Source: Verrucomicrobiota bacterium
GTDB taxonomy: Bacteria; Verrucomicrobiota; Verrucomicrobiia; Limisphaerales; UBA1319
Assembly (NCBI GenBank): GCA_022711435.1
Contig: JAKLFB010000001.1
Coordinates: forward strand, 62,001-126,000
Direction of reading: 5' to 3'
DNA: 64,000 nucleotides
Below, one piece after another: positions 45,887 to 55,652 of this stretch. The position numbers and the translations under genes were made by a program. The first letter of the stretch is position 1, and each line of letters begins with the position of its first letter. The notes under the pieces are model-generated. The model worked only from the letters and a program-made list of their open reading frames with translations, did not search any database and was not told the DNA's origin.

Positions 45887-48800
45887 TTACGGATTACCGA
45901 GGATCTTCCATTCGAGGATGCCGGCGGAGAATCCGGTCTGGAGCCGGGCTTCGAGGCGCAGGGATTGGGTCTCGATCCGGGTGAACCGCGCTTGGTTCCA
46001 GGCATCGGCTTGAACGCCGAAGCCGGCGGACGGTTCGACAGGGCGCCATTCCTCGCCAACGCGATGGAGCACTCTCCACGATGCCGGCACGCGGCACTGC
46101 CCGACCCCAGTATCGTCGAACCAGTAAACGGAGACACCTGTCACTGGCCGGGGCTTGTCGAAGTCGAACTGAACCCATTCGGTGGTGCCCTGGCGGTCCC
46201 ACCAGGTGAACCTCGGGATGGCTTGATCGCCGGACTGGGAGGGCTCGAGCCCGTCATCGAGGGCATCGACGGTGTCGTTCTCGTAACAGTGGGAGGCGGA
46301 GATCCGGAACGCGGAACGCCTGGCCTGCGGGGGGGCGATCCACTCATGGGCGGCGGGGCCCGTGCCGATTGTTGGGAAGGACGAGATCCGGAGACGTGCG
46401 GCGCCCATCGGGATGAGCGTGACTGTCTCGAGGGGTTCGGCGGAGCGGACGGGGCTGGGCTGGAGCTTGCCGACCAGCCCGAGCGGATCGGTCTGCCAGG
46501 CGGGGATTTTGCGGGCATTGACCTTGAGCCGGATGGGGGCATTGGATGGCGTGAACGGCTGCGCCGGCAACGGTTTTCGCTGGCGAACGACTTCGAACGA
46601 TCCTGCGGGATGATCGGTGTTGAGAGCCAAGCCGTAGTTCCAAGCCGAGCCGGGGAGGACCTCCCATTCGGTCCAGCCGTTGCGCTGGCCGTAGGGCTGC
46701 CAGCGCTCCTGGATCTCGAGAGCGAAGGTCAGCGGGCCATGATCGACCGAGACGGCGTTCTGGTTCTTGGCCCATCGGCGGAGCGTGATCTGGCGGGAGA
46801 ACTCGAGGGTGAGGACGTCGCCGTTCTGCCAGGTGCGATGGACGACGAGCCAGGAAGGCGGCGCGGTCGAGACGGGGATCGATTGGCCATTGATCTTGAC
46901 GGCGGGGCGACCGCTCCAGCCCGGCACGCGCAGGTAGAGGGGGAAGGCGACGGGCTGGGGTGTGGAGAGGCGGAGTCGGACGAGATCATCGAATGGATAA
47001 TCGGTTTCCTCGGCGATCTGGACGGGGATGCCGGGGCCGACGCGGGCGCGGACCTCGGAGGCGGCGTAGAGCGAGGCAGCAAGCCCGCGGTCCCAGGTGG
47101 CGAGCCAGAGCTCCTCGGCGAAGAATGGCCAGCCGTGGGAGACGTTGTGCTGGCAGCAGCGGTAGACCTCGAACGGGCTGTAGGAGAACATCGTGCCGCG
47201 GTTTTGGATGCCGGGCGATTTATTGTGGCGGTCGAGCTGGACCTGGTTGGCGCAGGTCAGGTAATGGAGCCCCTTGAGATCCGGGGTGAGCGCGGCGGGG
47301 AAGCTGTTGAAGGCGATCTCCTCGCACCGATCGGACCAGACGGGATTGCCGGAAATCCGCTCGAGAAGCTCGAAGCTGTGCATGAACTCGACAATCCCGC
47401 ACGTCTCGAATCCCTGCCGCGGATCCGTGAAGCCGGGCCGGCAGTTTTCGTCGCCGGCGAACGTGCCGCCGGGGAACTGGCCGTAGAGGTCGAGGATCTT
47501 GCGGTAATTGCGTTCAGCCGCGTAGAGGAGGATCGGGTCCCGGCTCTGGACGTAGAACATCGCGGGGGCGCGGAAGCCCTGGGCGATATTGACGTTGTGC
47601 CAGTTGATGATGTCCTGGTCCCAGCGAGCCATGTTGTGGTGGATCTTGCTGGCGAGCTCGAGCAGCCAGGGATGGCCGGTCCGGTGGTAGAGCCAATGGA
47701 CGCTCTCGATGTTGTCGCCGGCGCGGATCCGCGGCCAGTAGCCCTCGCCGAACGCGGAGGCGGGCAGGAGGTTCTGCCAGGCGCAGTATCGGGTCATGAC
47801 ACGGATGGCGCGCGGGTCGGCGGTGTATTCGTAATAGGATTGGAGGATGTTGAGCATGACCATGTGAGGCCAGAGGTCGGGCTTGCCGTTGATGCCGGCC
47901 AGGAGGGCTTGGGGGCCGAAGTAGCCGTCCTCGCGCTGGGAGGCCATGACGGCTTCGATCCAGCGCCGGGTCTCGGCGATGATCGAGGCGTCGTCGAGCA
48001 CGTAGCCCAGGTCGCCGTAGCCTTTGAGCCAATACGGGAGTTCTTCCCAGCCGCGTTCGCCTGATCCGTCGGGCCGGGCCCAGGCGCTCTGATCGAAACG
48101 GAGCCAGGGAGAGATCTCCTGGAGGCGGCCGATCATGCCGTCTCGTTCGAGCTCGAGCATGTGGCGGAGCCAGCCGCGGGGCTGGACGGCGCCCGGGGGC
48201 AGCTTGAGAAACGGCGCGGGCTGGATGGGGGCGCGCGGCGCGACATAGAGGCCGTCGCGGCGTTCCGCGACAGCGGTGAGAGCGGATCGGATCTGGGCAG
48301 GCTGGCCCGCCGCGGGCGCTGCAGGCGGGGCGGCATCGGCGATATCGGCGATGGCGGCGAGGCCGACGTCGATGTATTGGCCGCCGCCGGTTTGGCGGCA
48401 GTGGACGGCCAGCAGATTGGGGCCCGGCCTCAGCGCGGAGACGGCCGCAGCGGAGACGGGGATCGGCTCGTAATCCGTGGTATAACCGGCGAGCGCGGCG
48501 GCAGGCTGGCCATTGACGAACAGCTCGGCATCCTCGTCATGGTGGATCATCCAATGGAGGTTCTCGCGCGGGAAATCGGCGGGCAGGTTGACCGTGCGGC
48601 GGAGCCACAGGCCGGGTGTCTTCCATTCGGTGCGGACGACGGCGCCGGGCGTGTTGGCGGCGCCGAATCCGGCGGGGCCGCTCTTCCATTCGGCATCATC
48701 GAAGCCGGGCTGGCTCCATTGCGGAGGGGGCGGGCTCGTGGAGTATCGCCACGTGGCGGCGGTTTTCTGGGAGGTGGGGATGATCTCGCGGATGACGGGC

Positions 48801-50800
48801 GGCGGCGGCGGGGGGAGATAGACGGAGCGGTTGGCGCGGGCGATCGCCTCGCCATCGGGCTTCACTTGGGCCCGGTCATACGTCAGGAGGCCGTTGACCT
48901 CGATCTCGACGTCGGTGGTCTGGGTGTAGATGGCGGCAGAGAGGCCGTGCGAACCGATCAAGGGACGGAGCTTTCGGATCAGGCCGAGGTAGCCGGCGGT
49001 CAATGTGGCGGGATCGGCGAAGCTCCGATAGCCCCAGTTCTTTTCATCCTGCCATGTATGGCCGCGCAAGGGCAGGCCGAGCCCGCCGAACTCGCCGAGG
49101 ACGCCGGCGCGGGCGGGTTCGGGCGGGGGCGCGCTGGGGCCGGGGTAGGAGTGGATATCGAGGACGTCGCCGACCTTCTTGTCGGTCCAGCCGCTGGCGT
49201 TGTTGACGAGCCGGCTGGGATCGAGCTGGCGAGTGAGCTCGACGATGCGCTCGGTGTCGTATTGGCCCCAGCCTTCGTTGAACGGCACCCACATGACGAT
49301 GCTGGGATGGTTGAAGAGGCCGGCGACCATGGCGCGGAGCTCGGCCTCGAACTGCCGCTGGTCTTCCGGGGTGCGAGGGCGCGCGCTGGGCATGTCCTGC
49401 CAGACGATCAGGCCCAGCTTGTCGCACCAGTAATACCAGCGGTCGGGCTCGATCTTGACGTGTTTCCGGGCCGTGTTGAACCCGAGCTGGCGGGTCATCT
49501 CGATGTCGAACCGTAGGGCTTCGTCGGTGGGCGCGGTGTAGAGCCCGTCCGGCCAGAAGCCCTGGTCGAGAGGGCCGAACTGGAACAGGGGCTCGTTGTT
49601 CAGCATCAGCCGGGTCATCCCTTTTTCGTCCTTGCCGATCGAGATCTTGCGGAGGCCGAAGTAGGTCGTGAGCCGATCCGTCGCGGCGCCGTCCTGGTAG
49701 ACGGTCAGGCGTGCGTCATACAGGAATGGCTGGTCGGGGGACCAGGGACGCGGGTGCGGCACGGCCATGGTCAGGCGCATGGAGAGGGGAACACGCGGAG
49801 GCGCGGAGGTCGTTGTGAGGGTGGAGATCTCGGCTTGCTGGATGATCTGGCCGGCTTCGAGGATATCGACAAGGAGCGTCGTGCTGCGTGTTCCGGCGGG
49901 GGCTTGGATCGATGCGTCAAAAGTCACGGCGGCCGCATCGAGGTTGGGGGTGATCCGGAGGGAATCGACGTAGGCGGCCCCGAGAGGCTCGAGCCAGACG
50001 GTCTGCCAGATGCCGCTCGATGGCGTGTACCAGATCCCGTGCGGGTTCCGGACCTGTTTGCCGCGGGGCTGGCTGCCGGCGTCGGTGGGATCGCTGACGG
50101 CCACGCGGATCTCCTGGCTTCCCTCGGTCCGGAGCGCGTCCGTGATGTCGAAGGAAAAACCGTCATAGCCGCCGCGGTGCTGGCCCAGGAGCTTGTCGTT
50201 GAGCCACACGGCGCACTCCCAATCCACCGCCCCGAAGTGGAGGCGGACGCGGCGTCCGGCCCATTGGGCAGGGATCTGGAACGTGCGGCGGTACCACAGC
50301 CGGTTGGTTTCGCTCAGGCGTTTCATGACGCCGGAAAGAGCGGACTCGATCGGGAACGGAACGAGGATCTTGCCTTGATATTGAGAGGGCGGCTGCAGGC
50401 CCGCAACGGCGCGGGCCGCGGATGGATTTTTAGCAGGAGATGCGGTGTCAGAGATCCCGCCGCGTGAGGGCACGCGGCCTGCATCGCCAGCAACCGTCCC
50501 GGTGTAGGCCGGGTCACCTGACCCGGCGTTTGGAACCTTGTCTTTGACCGCGCCGCGCGGTGTGCCGGTGACATCCTCGATCGAATAATCCCAGAGGCCA
50601 TTGAGGTTGAGCCACTCGGCGCGTTCGAGCTGGGGCCGGGGATATTCGGGATGGGGCTGGGCGGGCGAGACATCGCCGGCCCAGCGGGTCATGAGCGGCG
50701 CGCGAGCTGGAGGCCATTCCTGGGCCGCGGACGCTCCGGCAATGGCCAGGCTGTAGATCGCACAGAGACCAACAAGTCGTCGGATGCCACTGTTTTTCAT
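45887..50800 (-). CDS. Secreted GH2-GH127 fusion glycoside hydrolase
   Basis: A 1637-residue exported protein with a signal peptide (RRLVGLCAIYSLAIAGASA). Residues about 50-690 are a GH2 enzyme: sugar-binding domain (WYRRTFQIPAQWAGRRVRLH, AVWLNDKLLGQHRGGYDGFS), Ig-like domain and TIM barrel with acid/base Glu509 in VPFNEGWGQ and candidate nucleophile Glu570 in GVLGEFGG. A jelly-roll linker follows (about 700-850). Residues about 890-1500 are a GH127/DUF1680 beta-L-arabinofuranosidase-like domain with the zinc/nucleophile set Glu1132 and Cys1134 (FETCGIVEF) and Cys1215-Cys1216 (YRCCQHN), and candidate acid Glu1118 in GDENCRPGF. The end resembles a discoidin-like module. It would plausibly remove beta-galactosyl or related units and beta-arabinofuranose from one glycan. 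Residues about 82-135 come from a palindromic repeat insertion. Confidence 0.92.
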   Translation of the reverse strand: MKNSGIRRLVGLCAIYSLAIAGASAAQEWPPARAPLMTRWAGDVSPAQPHPEYPRPQLERAEWLNLNGLWDYSIEDVTGTPRGAVKDKVPNAGSGDPAYTGTVAGDAGRVPSRGGISDTASPAKNPSAARAVAGLQPPSQYQGKILVPFPIESALSGVMKRLSETNRLWYRRTFQIPAQWAGRRVRLHFGAVDWECAVWLNDKLLGQHRGGYDGFSFDITDALRTEGSQEIRVAVSDPTDAGSQPRGKQVRNPHGIWYTPSSGIWQTVWLEPLGAAYVDSLRITPNLDAAAVTFDASIQAPAGTRSTTLLVDILEAGQIIQQAEISTLTTTSAPPRVPLSMRLTMAVPHPRPWSPDQPFLYDARLTVYQDGAATDRLTTYFGLRKISIGKDEKGMTRLMLNNEPLFQFGPLDQGFWPDGLYTAPTDEALRFDIEMTRQLGFNTARKHVKIEPDRWYYWCDKLGLIVWQDMPSARPRTPEDQRQFEAELRAMVAGLFNHPSIVMWVPFNEGWGQYDTERIVELTRQLDPSRLVNNASGWTDKKVGDVLDIHSYPGPSAPPPEPARAGVLGEFGGLGLPLRGHTWQDEKNWGYRSFADPATLTAGYLGLIRKLRPLIGSHGLSAAIYTQTTDVEIEVNGLLTYDRAQVKPDGEAIARANRSVYLPPPPPPVIREIIPTSQKTAATWRYSTSPPPPQWSQPGFDDAEWKSGPAGFGAANTPGAVVRTEWKTPGLWLRRTVNLPADFPRENLHWMIHHDEDAELFVNGQPAAALAGYTTDYEPIPVSAAAVSALRPGPNLLAVHCRQTGGGQYIDVGLAAIADIADAAPPAAPAAGQPAQIRSALTAVAERRDGLYVAPRAPIQPAPFLKLPPGAVQPRGWLRHMLELERDGMIGRLQEISPWLRFDQSAWARPDGSGERGWEELPYWLKGYGDLGYVLDDASIIAETRRWIEAVMASQREDGYFGPQALLAGINGKPDLWPHMVMLNILQSYYEYTADPRAIRVMTRYCAWQNLLPASAFGEGYWPRIRAGDNIESVHWLYHRTGHPWLLELASKIHHNMARWDQDIINWHNVNIAQGFRAPAMFYVQSRDPILLYAAERNYRKILDLYGQFPGGTFAGDENCRPGFTDPRQGFETCGIVEFMHSFELLERISGNPVWSDRCEEIAFNSFPAALTPDLKGLHYLTCANQVQLDRHNKSPGIQNRGTMFSYSPFEVYRCCQHNVSHGWPFFAEELWLATWDRGLAASLYAASEVRARVGPGIPVQIAEETDYPFDDLVRLRLSTPQPVAFPLYLRVPGWSGRPAVKINGQSIPVSTAPPSWLVVHRTWQNGDVLTLEFSRQITLRRWAKNQNAVSVDHGPLTFALEIQERWQPYGQRNGWTEWEVLPGSAWNYGLALNTDHPAGSFEVVRQRKPLPAQPFTPSNAPIRLKVNARKIPAWQTDPLGLVGKLQPSPVRSAEPLETVTLIPMGAARLRISSFPTIGTGPAAHEWIAPPQARRSAFRISASHCYENDTVDALDDGLEPSQSGDQAIPRFTWWDRQGTTEWVQFDFDKPRPVTGVSVYWFDDTGVGQCRVPASWRVLHRVGEEWRPVEPSAGFGVQADAWNQARFTRIETQSLRLEARLQTGFSAGILEWKILGNP
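50399..50527. repeat. REP-like palindrome cluster inside the GH2 coding region
   Basis: Three palindromes lie within 130 bp: GCCCGC...GCGGGC (50399-50416), CCGCGTG-AGGG-CACGCGG (50460-50477) and a perfect 20-nt palindrome GCCGGGTCACCTGACCCGGC (50508-50527). They encode a low-complexity stretch near residues 82-135 that separates two conserved GH2 blocks without breaking the frame. Such palindromes are normally intergenic (REP/BIME-type). Confidence 0.7.
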
Positions 50801-50836
50801 AAGATCAGGTTGGGATCGGATTCGAGTCGGGGGGGG

Positions 50837-52345
50837 TTAACGGATCGATTGTTCGGGGAGTGCGGACTGAATGCCTTCGTCCAATGGCATCGAATCTTGC
50901 TCGAGACCGGCGGTGCGCTGGCATCGGGCGAGCTCGAGCTTGAGGGACTCGAGCTGGCCGGCATAGCGGGGGTCGCGGATCAGGTTGCGGCGTTCCTCGG
51001 GATCGTTTTGCAGGTCGTAGAGTTCGGCCAGGTGCCGATCGGGGCCGCCGTCCCCGTGGGGGTAGCGCACGTATTTCCAGCGGTCGGTTCGGACGCCTCG
51101 GACATTGGGCGTGTAAGGGAATTGTTTTTCGTAGTTGTACTCGTAGAACCAGGATGTCCGCCAGCCCGGGTCGTTGCCGTGGACGAGATGCCTCCAGGAG
51201 CGGCCATGGATTTTCTCAAGGGGCGGCGCGCCGCAGAGGTCGAGGATCGAGGGGGCGACATCGACAGTCAAAACCTGGGAACGGATCACGCGCGGCTGGC
51301 TGGGGGGGATCAGGGGAGGATAGCGCAGGACGATCGGGATGCGGATGCTGGGCTCGTGCATGGTGCGCTTATCGACCATGCCGTGCTCGCCGTTGAGGAG
51401 GCCGTTGTCGCCCATGAACAGGATCAGCGTGCGATCGAGCTGGCCGGAGATCTCGAGGGCGCGTCGGAGCCGGCCGACGCTGTCGTCGACGGACCGGATC
51501 GTGCCCCAGTAGGCGCGGGTCATGGCGGCGAAATCCTTGACGGCCTCGGGGCGGCGGTCGGGGAACGCCTTGCGCCACTCGAACAGCGGGCCATAGATGC
51601 CATGCCAGGTGTCGAGCCGCAGAGCCACCCAGAGCGGTTTGTCTTCGAGACGGAAGGCCGTGTCCGGGTAGGGGATCTCGATCCGGTCGAAGCTGTTCGA
51701 GTAGCGGGGCTCGGGGATGTAGAAGCTATGGGGCGCCTTGTGGCCGAGCATGAGAAGAAAAGGTTTCGATCGGGGCCGCTCGAGCCAGCGGACGGCCAGG
51801 TCGGTCACGGCGCGGGTGTAATAGCCGGGCAAAGCCTGCCGGGCGCCATCGATGTTGAACTCGGTATCGTAGTATTTGCCCTGGCCCTTGTGCGTGACGA
51901 AATAATCGAACCCAGGGCGGCGCTCGTCGTTGTTCTCGCCCATGTGCCATTTGCCAATATAGGCGGTTTCATAGCCGGCGGACTGGAGGATGCGCGGGAA
52001 GCTGGGGAGATCGGCGGGGTATTCGGTAAAATTGTTGAGCACGCCGTGCGCGTGAGCGTAGAGACCGCTGAGGATCGATGCGCGGCTGGGCGAGCAGAGC
52101 GATGTGGTGCAAAACGCGTTGGCGAACCGGACACCTTCGGCGGCGAGGCGGTCGATGTGCGGAGTCTGGAGGTGGGGATTGCCGGCGCAGCTCATGGCAT
52201 CCCATCGCATGTCGTCGGTCAGGATCAAGAGGACGTTGGGGCGGCTCGAACTGGCGGAGACGACGGCGGCGGACACCAGAGGCGCGGCCGATCCTGCCAG
52301 GAAGAGAATCCCGCACAGGGCGGATGCCGTCGAGTCCAGTTTCAT
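50837..52345 (-). CDS. Secreted sulfatase
   Basis: A 502-residue type I sulfatase. ATG 52345 gives a signal peptide ([18 protein letters not shown]); ATG 52357 is an alternative. The metal site opens with [17 protein letters not shown]. The formylglycine site is Cys84 in [14 protein letters not shown] (C-x-P-S-R), and later blocks are [34 protein letters not shown] and [12 protein letters not shown]. The Cys must be converted by a formylglycine-generating enzyme, which is not in this window. It should hydrolyse sulfate esters on a glycan. It lies 37 bp upstream of the GH2-GH127 gene on the same strand, so the two are probably co-transcribed and act on the same polymer. Confidence 0.95.
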   Translation of the reverse strand: MKLDSTASALCGILFLAGSAAPLVSAAVVSASSSRPNVLLILTDDMRWDAMSCAGNPHLQTPHIDRLAAEGVRFANAFCTTSLCSPSRASILSGLYAHAHGVLNNFTEYPADLPSFPRILQSAGYETAYIGKWHMGENNDERRPGFDYFVTHKGQGKYYDTEFNIDGARQALPGYYTRAVTDLAVRWLERPRSKPFLLMLGHKAPHSFYIPEPRYSNSFDRIEIPYPDTAFRLEDKPLWVALRLDTWHGIYGPLFEWRKAFPDRRPEAVKDFAAMTRAYWGTIRSVDDSVGRLRRALEISGQLDRTLILFMGDNGLLNGEHGMVDKRTMHEPSIRIPIVLRYPPLIPPSQPRVIRSQVLTVDVAPSILDLCGAPPLEKIHGRSWRHLVHGNDPGWRTSWFYEYNYEKQFPYTPNVRGVRTDRWKYVRYPHGDGGPDRHLAELYDLQNDPEERRNLIRDPRYAGQLESLKLELARCQRTAGLEQDSMPLDEGIQSALPEQSIR

Positions 52346-53260
52346 CGGGGACAACATAGCGGAAAGCCGAGCAGGAGTGCGAATGGAAAAAGGCGCCGTG
52401 AGCCGGAGGGGGTGTAGGACAAAATTCTCTGGCGGGCAACTCGGATCCCGGCCGTCTCCCCGACCCTCCGCGGCAGTGGAGGGCCGGGGAGAGGAGGGCG
52501 TGCATTTTCTGAAACCCCTCTCCATGAACCTGCCCACACGAGCGCGGCCTTCAGGCCGCTTCAACAAGCGACAGGCCGAACGCGCGGAAGCGGGCTAAAG
52601 CCCGCGCTCGTGCGCCTGCGGAGGTAGGGACGAGCCGCCGGCTCGTCCGCTCGAGCGCGGCCTTCAGGCCGCTTCAACACGCGACAGGCCGAACGCGCGG
52701 AAACGGGCTAAAGCCCGCGCTCGTGCGCCTGCGGAGGTAGGGACGAGCCGCCGGCTCGTCCGCTTGTCAGCCGACTCTTGCACCCCCTTGCTGGCGTAGC
52801 CGCAGCTTTCAAGCTGCGGCTGTATCTCACCACGAAGGTCAGGAAGAAGTTGCCCACGAATCACACGAATCACACGAATCGGAATGCCGACAGCCGAAAG
52901 GTAGGGCGGCCACTCCGTGGGCGCCGCATGATCTCTTGGCAGCCAAGTCTCGATTCCCTCGCCCCGCGCCAGCGGGGAGAGGCTGGGAGAGGGGATCCAG
53001 CAACTATTCTCTCACCGCGAAGTGGCATCCAGCCGCACGCTGCTGCGTCCGCGGGTCCGGAAGGATTCGCAAATGTCAAATATTTAGATGCGACCCCATT
53101 GCTTTTCTGCTGGAGGGTGTGGACTTCGATTCACGGTGGCTTGCCAAGGAACCAACCGGACGCGGGCTCGGCGGCGCGCCGGGTTTCGCCGATGCTTTTC
53201 ACCGCGGCGAACAGCACGGCTCCACTTGACTCCTGGGGAGCGGCATGGTGAGGTGGCAGC
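52346..53260. repeat. Repeat-rich intergenic region without genes
   Basis: This 915-bp gap has no gene that I can support. It contains a palindromic segment around CCTCCGCGGCAGTGGAGGG (about 52465-52490), the 113-bp tandem repeat at 52541-52766, a palindrome AGCCGCAG...CTGCGGCT (52798-52821), a short CACGAATCACACGAAT-type repeat (about 52855-52880) and another hairpin-like stretch CCCCGCGCCAGCGGGG (about 52962-52980). The short reading frames here encode only repeat-derived peptides. Promoters for the flanking divergent genes could be here but none is convincing. Confidence 0.75.
52541..52766. repeat. Two tandem copies of a 113-bp palindrome-rich repeat
   Basis: Copy 1 (52541-52653) and copy 2 (52654-52766) differ at only three positions. 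Each contains three palindromes: GCGGCCTTCAGGCCGC, GCGGGCTAAAGCCCGC and GACGAGCCGCCGGCTCGTC. The pattern suggests a recently duplicated REP/BIME-like unit. There are no unique spacers, so it is not a CRISPR array. Confidence 0.85.
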
Positions 53261-53671
53261 ATGCGCATGGCGGCCATTGACTGGGCGATTGTCGGGCTCA
53301 CGATTTTGATATGCCTGGTGCCGCCTTTGCTTCTGATGCGGCGGGCGCGGTCGAGGCCGGCAGAGTTGTTCACCTCGGGCCGGTCGGCGCCGTGGTGGCT
53401 GATCGGGGTGTCGATGGTGGCGACAACGTTCAGCACGGACATGCCGAACCTGGTGACGAATCTGGTTCGGGAAAAGGGGGTGGCGCACAACTGGGTCTGG
53501 TGGTCGTTTTTGCTGACGGGGATGCTGACCGTCTATGCGGCGCTGTTCGGATCGGGATGTGTGCTGTTCGGGCGGTGGCCGCAGGCGGTCTTTTGGATTG
53601 CGGTGCTGTTGGTTGCCGGTTGGGGATTGCGACGCGTGCCCCATCGATCATTCGCACAAAGCCATGAATAG
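53261..53671 (+). pseudogene. Internally deleted sodium:solute symporter remnant
   Basis: A 136-codon frame whose first about 85 residues match the N-terminus of SSS transporters: helix AIDWAIVGLTILICLVPPLL, the substrate-gate block SGRSAPWWLIGVSMVATTFS, TDMPNLVTNLV and NWVWWSFLLTGMLTVYA. It then runs into CVLFGRWPQAVFWIAVLLVA, which looks like the last transmembrane helix of the same family, followed by a short polar tail. Intact members have about 13 helices and 500-600 residues, so the middle of the gene is missing. The frame is intact, but a three-helix product cannot be a working transporter. Position before the rhaA region suggests it was a rhamnose or glycan-sugar importer. It overlaps the next gene by 8 nt. 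Confidence 0.65.
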
Positions 53672-54203
53672 GCCATCGAACCAAAGACAGGCGCCGGCTG
53701 GATCGGATCAGCGGCATTCGCGCTCGATCGTGTGGATCGGTGTGTTGCTGCTGATTGGGTCGGCGGCGCTGATCCTGATGAAGGAACGATTCATGCCCGC
53801 GGCGCCGCCGCCGGCGCCCCAGGATTCGCGCGCCCCGGCGATGGCCGGGCCGGCGCCCACGAACCCGGCGGCGTCGATCCCGCCGGATCCCCGGCCGTTG
53901 TTTGCAAAGCTGGTGGGCCGATGGGTGCGTCCGGACGGCGGCTATATCCTCGAGATCCGCCGGGTGGAGCCGCAGGGGCGGGTCGATGCCGGGTATTTCA
54001 ATCCGCGTCCGATCCGGATTGCGCGCGCGGAGGCCTCGGTGGCGGGCCCGACGGCCAAGCTCTTCATCGAGCTCCAGGACGAGGGATATCCGGGATGCAC
54101 GTATCGGTTGGCATACGATCCGGTGAGCGACATGCTGGCAGGCGAGTATCTCCAGGCGGCGATGCAGCAAACATTCGAGGTGGTATTTTCGCGCCTGCAA
54201 TAG
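53664..54203 (+). CDS. Small membrane-anchored protein of unknown function
   Basis: 179 residues; ATG 53664 is chosen because it gives a single N-terminal helix [19 protein letters not shown] after a short basic segment, with the rest outside the cytoplasm. A Pro/Ala-rich linker ([20 protein letters not shown]) leads to a compact beta-rich domain ([56 protein letters not shown]), reminiscent of small lipocalin-like or calycin folds, which starts G-x-W. No catalytic motif is seen. It overlaps the symporter remnant by 8 nt and is 146 bp upstream of rhaA. Confidence 0.75.
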   Translation: MNRPSNQRQAPAGSDQRHSRSIVWIGVLLLIGSAALILMKERFMPAAPPPAPQDSRAPAMAGPAPTNPAASIPPDPRPLFAKLVGRWVRPDGGYILEIRRVEPQGRVDAGYFNPRPIRIARAEASVAGPTAKLFIELQDEGYPGCTYRLAYDPVSDMLAGEYLQAAMQQTFEVVFSRLQ

Positions 54204-54349
54204 CCGGTGCAGGGCATCCGGCCGGTCTGGCAAATGGCAAGTGGCGGCCCCGTTGGCGCCAAGTTGGGATTGCCCCTCGGGACCCGGCCGAGTACAGTCG
54301 CCGCAGCCGATCATCAACAGACCCTGAATCACGAACCAGAACATCCGCC

Positions 54350-55621
54350 ATGGCCTCCACCAAACGCAACATCGAACGCGCCTACCTGCTCGCCCAGAAA
54401 CAATATGCCGAATGGGGAGTGGACACCGAAAAGGCGCTCCGGCGCCTGCAATCCATTCCCATCTCGCTGCACTGCTGGCAAGGGGACGATGTGGGCGGAT
54501 TCGAGCGTCTGGGGAGCGAGCTGGGAGGCGGGCTGGCGGTGACGGGGAATTACCCGGGCAAGGCGCGCACTCCGGAGGAGCTGCGAGCGGATCTGGAGCG
54601 GTCGTACTCGCTCATCCCGGGAAGGCACCGTCTGAACCTCCACGCGTGCTATGCCGAGACCGAGGGGCGGAAGGTGGATCGGGATGAGCTGGCCCCCGAG
54701 CATTTCCGGAACTGGATCGGCTGGGCCAAATCCAAAGGGCTGGGGCTCGATTTCAATCCGACCTTTTTCGCGCATCCCAAGGCCGACAGCGGATTCACGC
54801 TGGCGCACCCGGATCCCGGGATCCGGAAATTCTGGGTGGAGCACGGCATTCGATGCCGCGAGATTGGCGCGGCCATCGGGAAGGCTCTGGGCACGCCTTG
54901 CGTGACCAACGTCTGGATTCCGGACGGGTTCAAGGACACGCCCGTGGACCGGAAAGGCCCTCGCGAGCGGCTGGCGGCATCGATGGACGCCATCTTCGCC
55001 CGGCCCATCAACCCAAGGCACAACCTCGATGCCATCGAGTCCAAGCTCTTCGGCATCGGATCCGAGAGCTACGTGGTTGGATCGCACGAGTTCTACCTGG
55101 GCTACGCGGTCAAACATAACAAGCTGCTGTGTCTGGACGCGGGCCATTTCCATCCGACCGAGGTCCTCCACGACAAGCTCTCGTCGGTTCTGATGTGGGT
55201 TGACGAGGTGTTGCTGCATGTGAGCCGGGGCATCCGGTGGGATAGCGATCACGTGGTGACTTTGACTGATGAGCTCGAGGGGCTGGCCCAGGAATTGGCC
55301 CGGGGCGGCTATTTCGACCGGGTCCACATCGGCCTGGATTATTTCGACGCCAGCATCAACCGGGTGGCGGCGTGGGTGATCGGGTGCCGGTGCATGATCA
55401 AAGCGCTGCTGCTGGCGCTGCTCGAGCCGATTGACGCCTTGCGGCGGCTCGAAGCGGACGGGGATTTCACCGGGCGCCTGGCCCTCCTCGAAGAGGCACG
55501 GACGCTGCCGTTTGGCGCGGTTTGGGATCGCTATTGCGACGCGGCCGGAGTGCCGGCGGGCGCGGCGTGGATGGAGGATGTCCGGCGCTACGAGAAGGAT
55601 GTGCTGTCCCGGCGATCGTAG
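54350..55621 (+). CDS. rhaA: L-rhamnose isomerase
   Basis: 423 residues, close to the usual RhaA length. ATG 54350 is chosen because [20 protein letters not shown] aligns with the family start. Signatures are [59 protein letters not shown] and [20 protein letters not shown], which include the metal-binding acidic and His residues, and [20 protein letters not shown]. It converts L-rhamnose to L-rhamnulose in the cytoplasm. rhaB and rhaD are not in the window. It is convergent with the lipoprotein gene, 31 bp away. Confidence 0.97.
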   Translation: MASTKRNIERAYLLAQKQYAEWGVDTEKALRRLQSIPISLHCWQGDDVGGFERLGSELGGGLAVTGNYPGKARTPEELRADLERSYSLIPGRHRLNLHACYAETEGRKVDRDELAPEHFRNWIGWAKSKGLGLDFNPTFFAHPKADSGFTLAHPDPGIRKFWVEHGIRCREIGAAIGKALGTPCVTNVWIPDGFKDTPVDRKGPRERLAASMDAIFARPINPRHNLDAIESKLFGIGSESYVVGSHEFYLGYAVKHNKLLCLDAGHFHPTEVLHDKLSSVLMWVDEVLLHVSRGIRWDSDHVVTLTDELEGLAQELARGGYFDRVHIGLDYFDASINRVAAWVIGCRCMIKALLLALLEPIDALRRLEADGDFTGRLALLEEARTLPFGAVWDRYCDAAGVPAGAAWMEDVRRYEKDVLSRRS

Positions 55622-55652
55622 GCTGGATCGAGGGGCGAACGTCCGCGGAAGA

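Noticed and set aside
45965..48064. 699-codon plus-strand frame antisense to the GH2-GH127 gene
   Set aside because: The minus-strand protein carries the GH127 catalytic residues; this frame has only Gly/Val/Asp-rich composition.
52541..52766. CRISPR array or attachment site
   Set aside because: Only two directly adjacent 113-bp units with internal palindromes, no spacers, no cas gene and no integrase nearby.
52664..52873. Small minus-strand ORF in the repeat region
   Set aside because: It is made entirely of repeat sequence, including the CACGAATCACACGAAT-type motif, and has no ribosome-binding site or domain.
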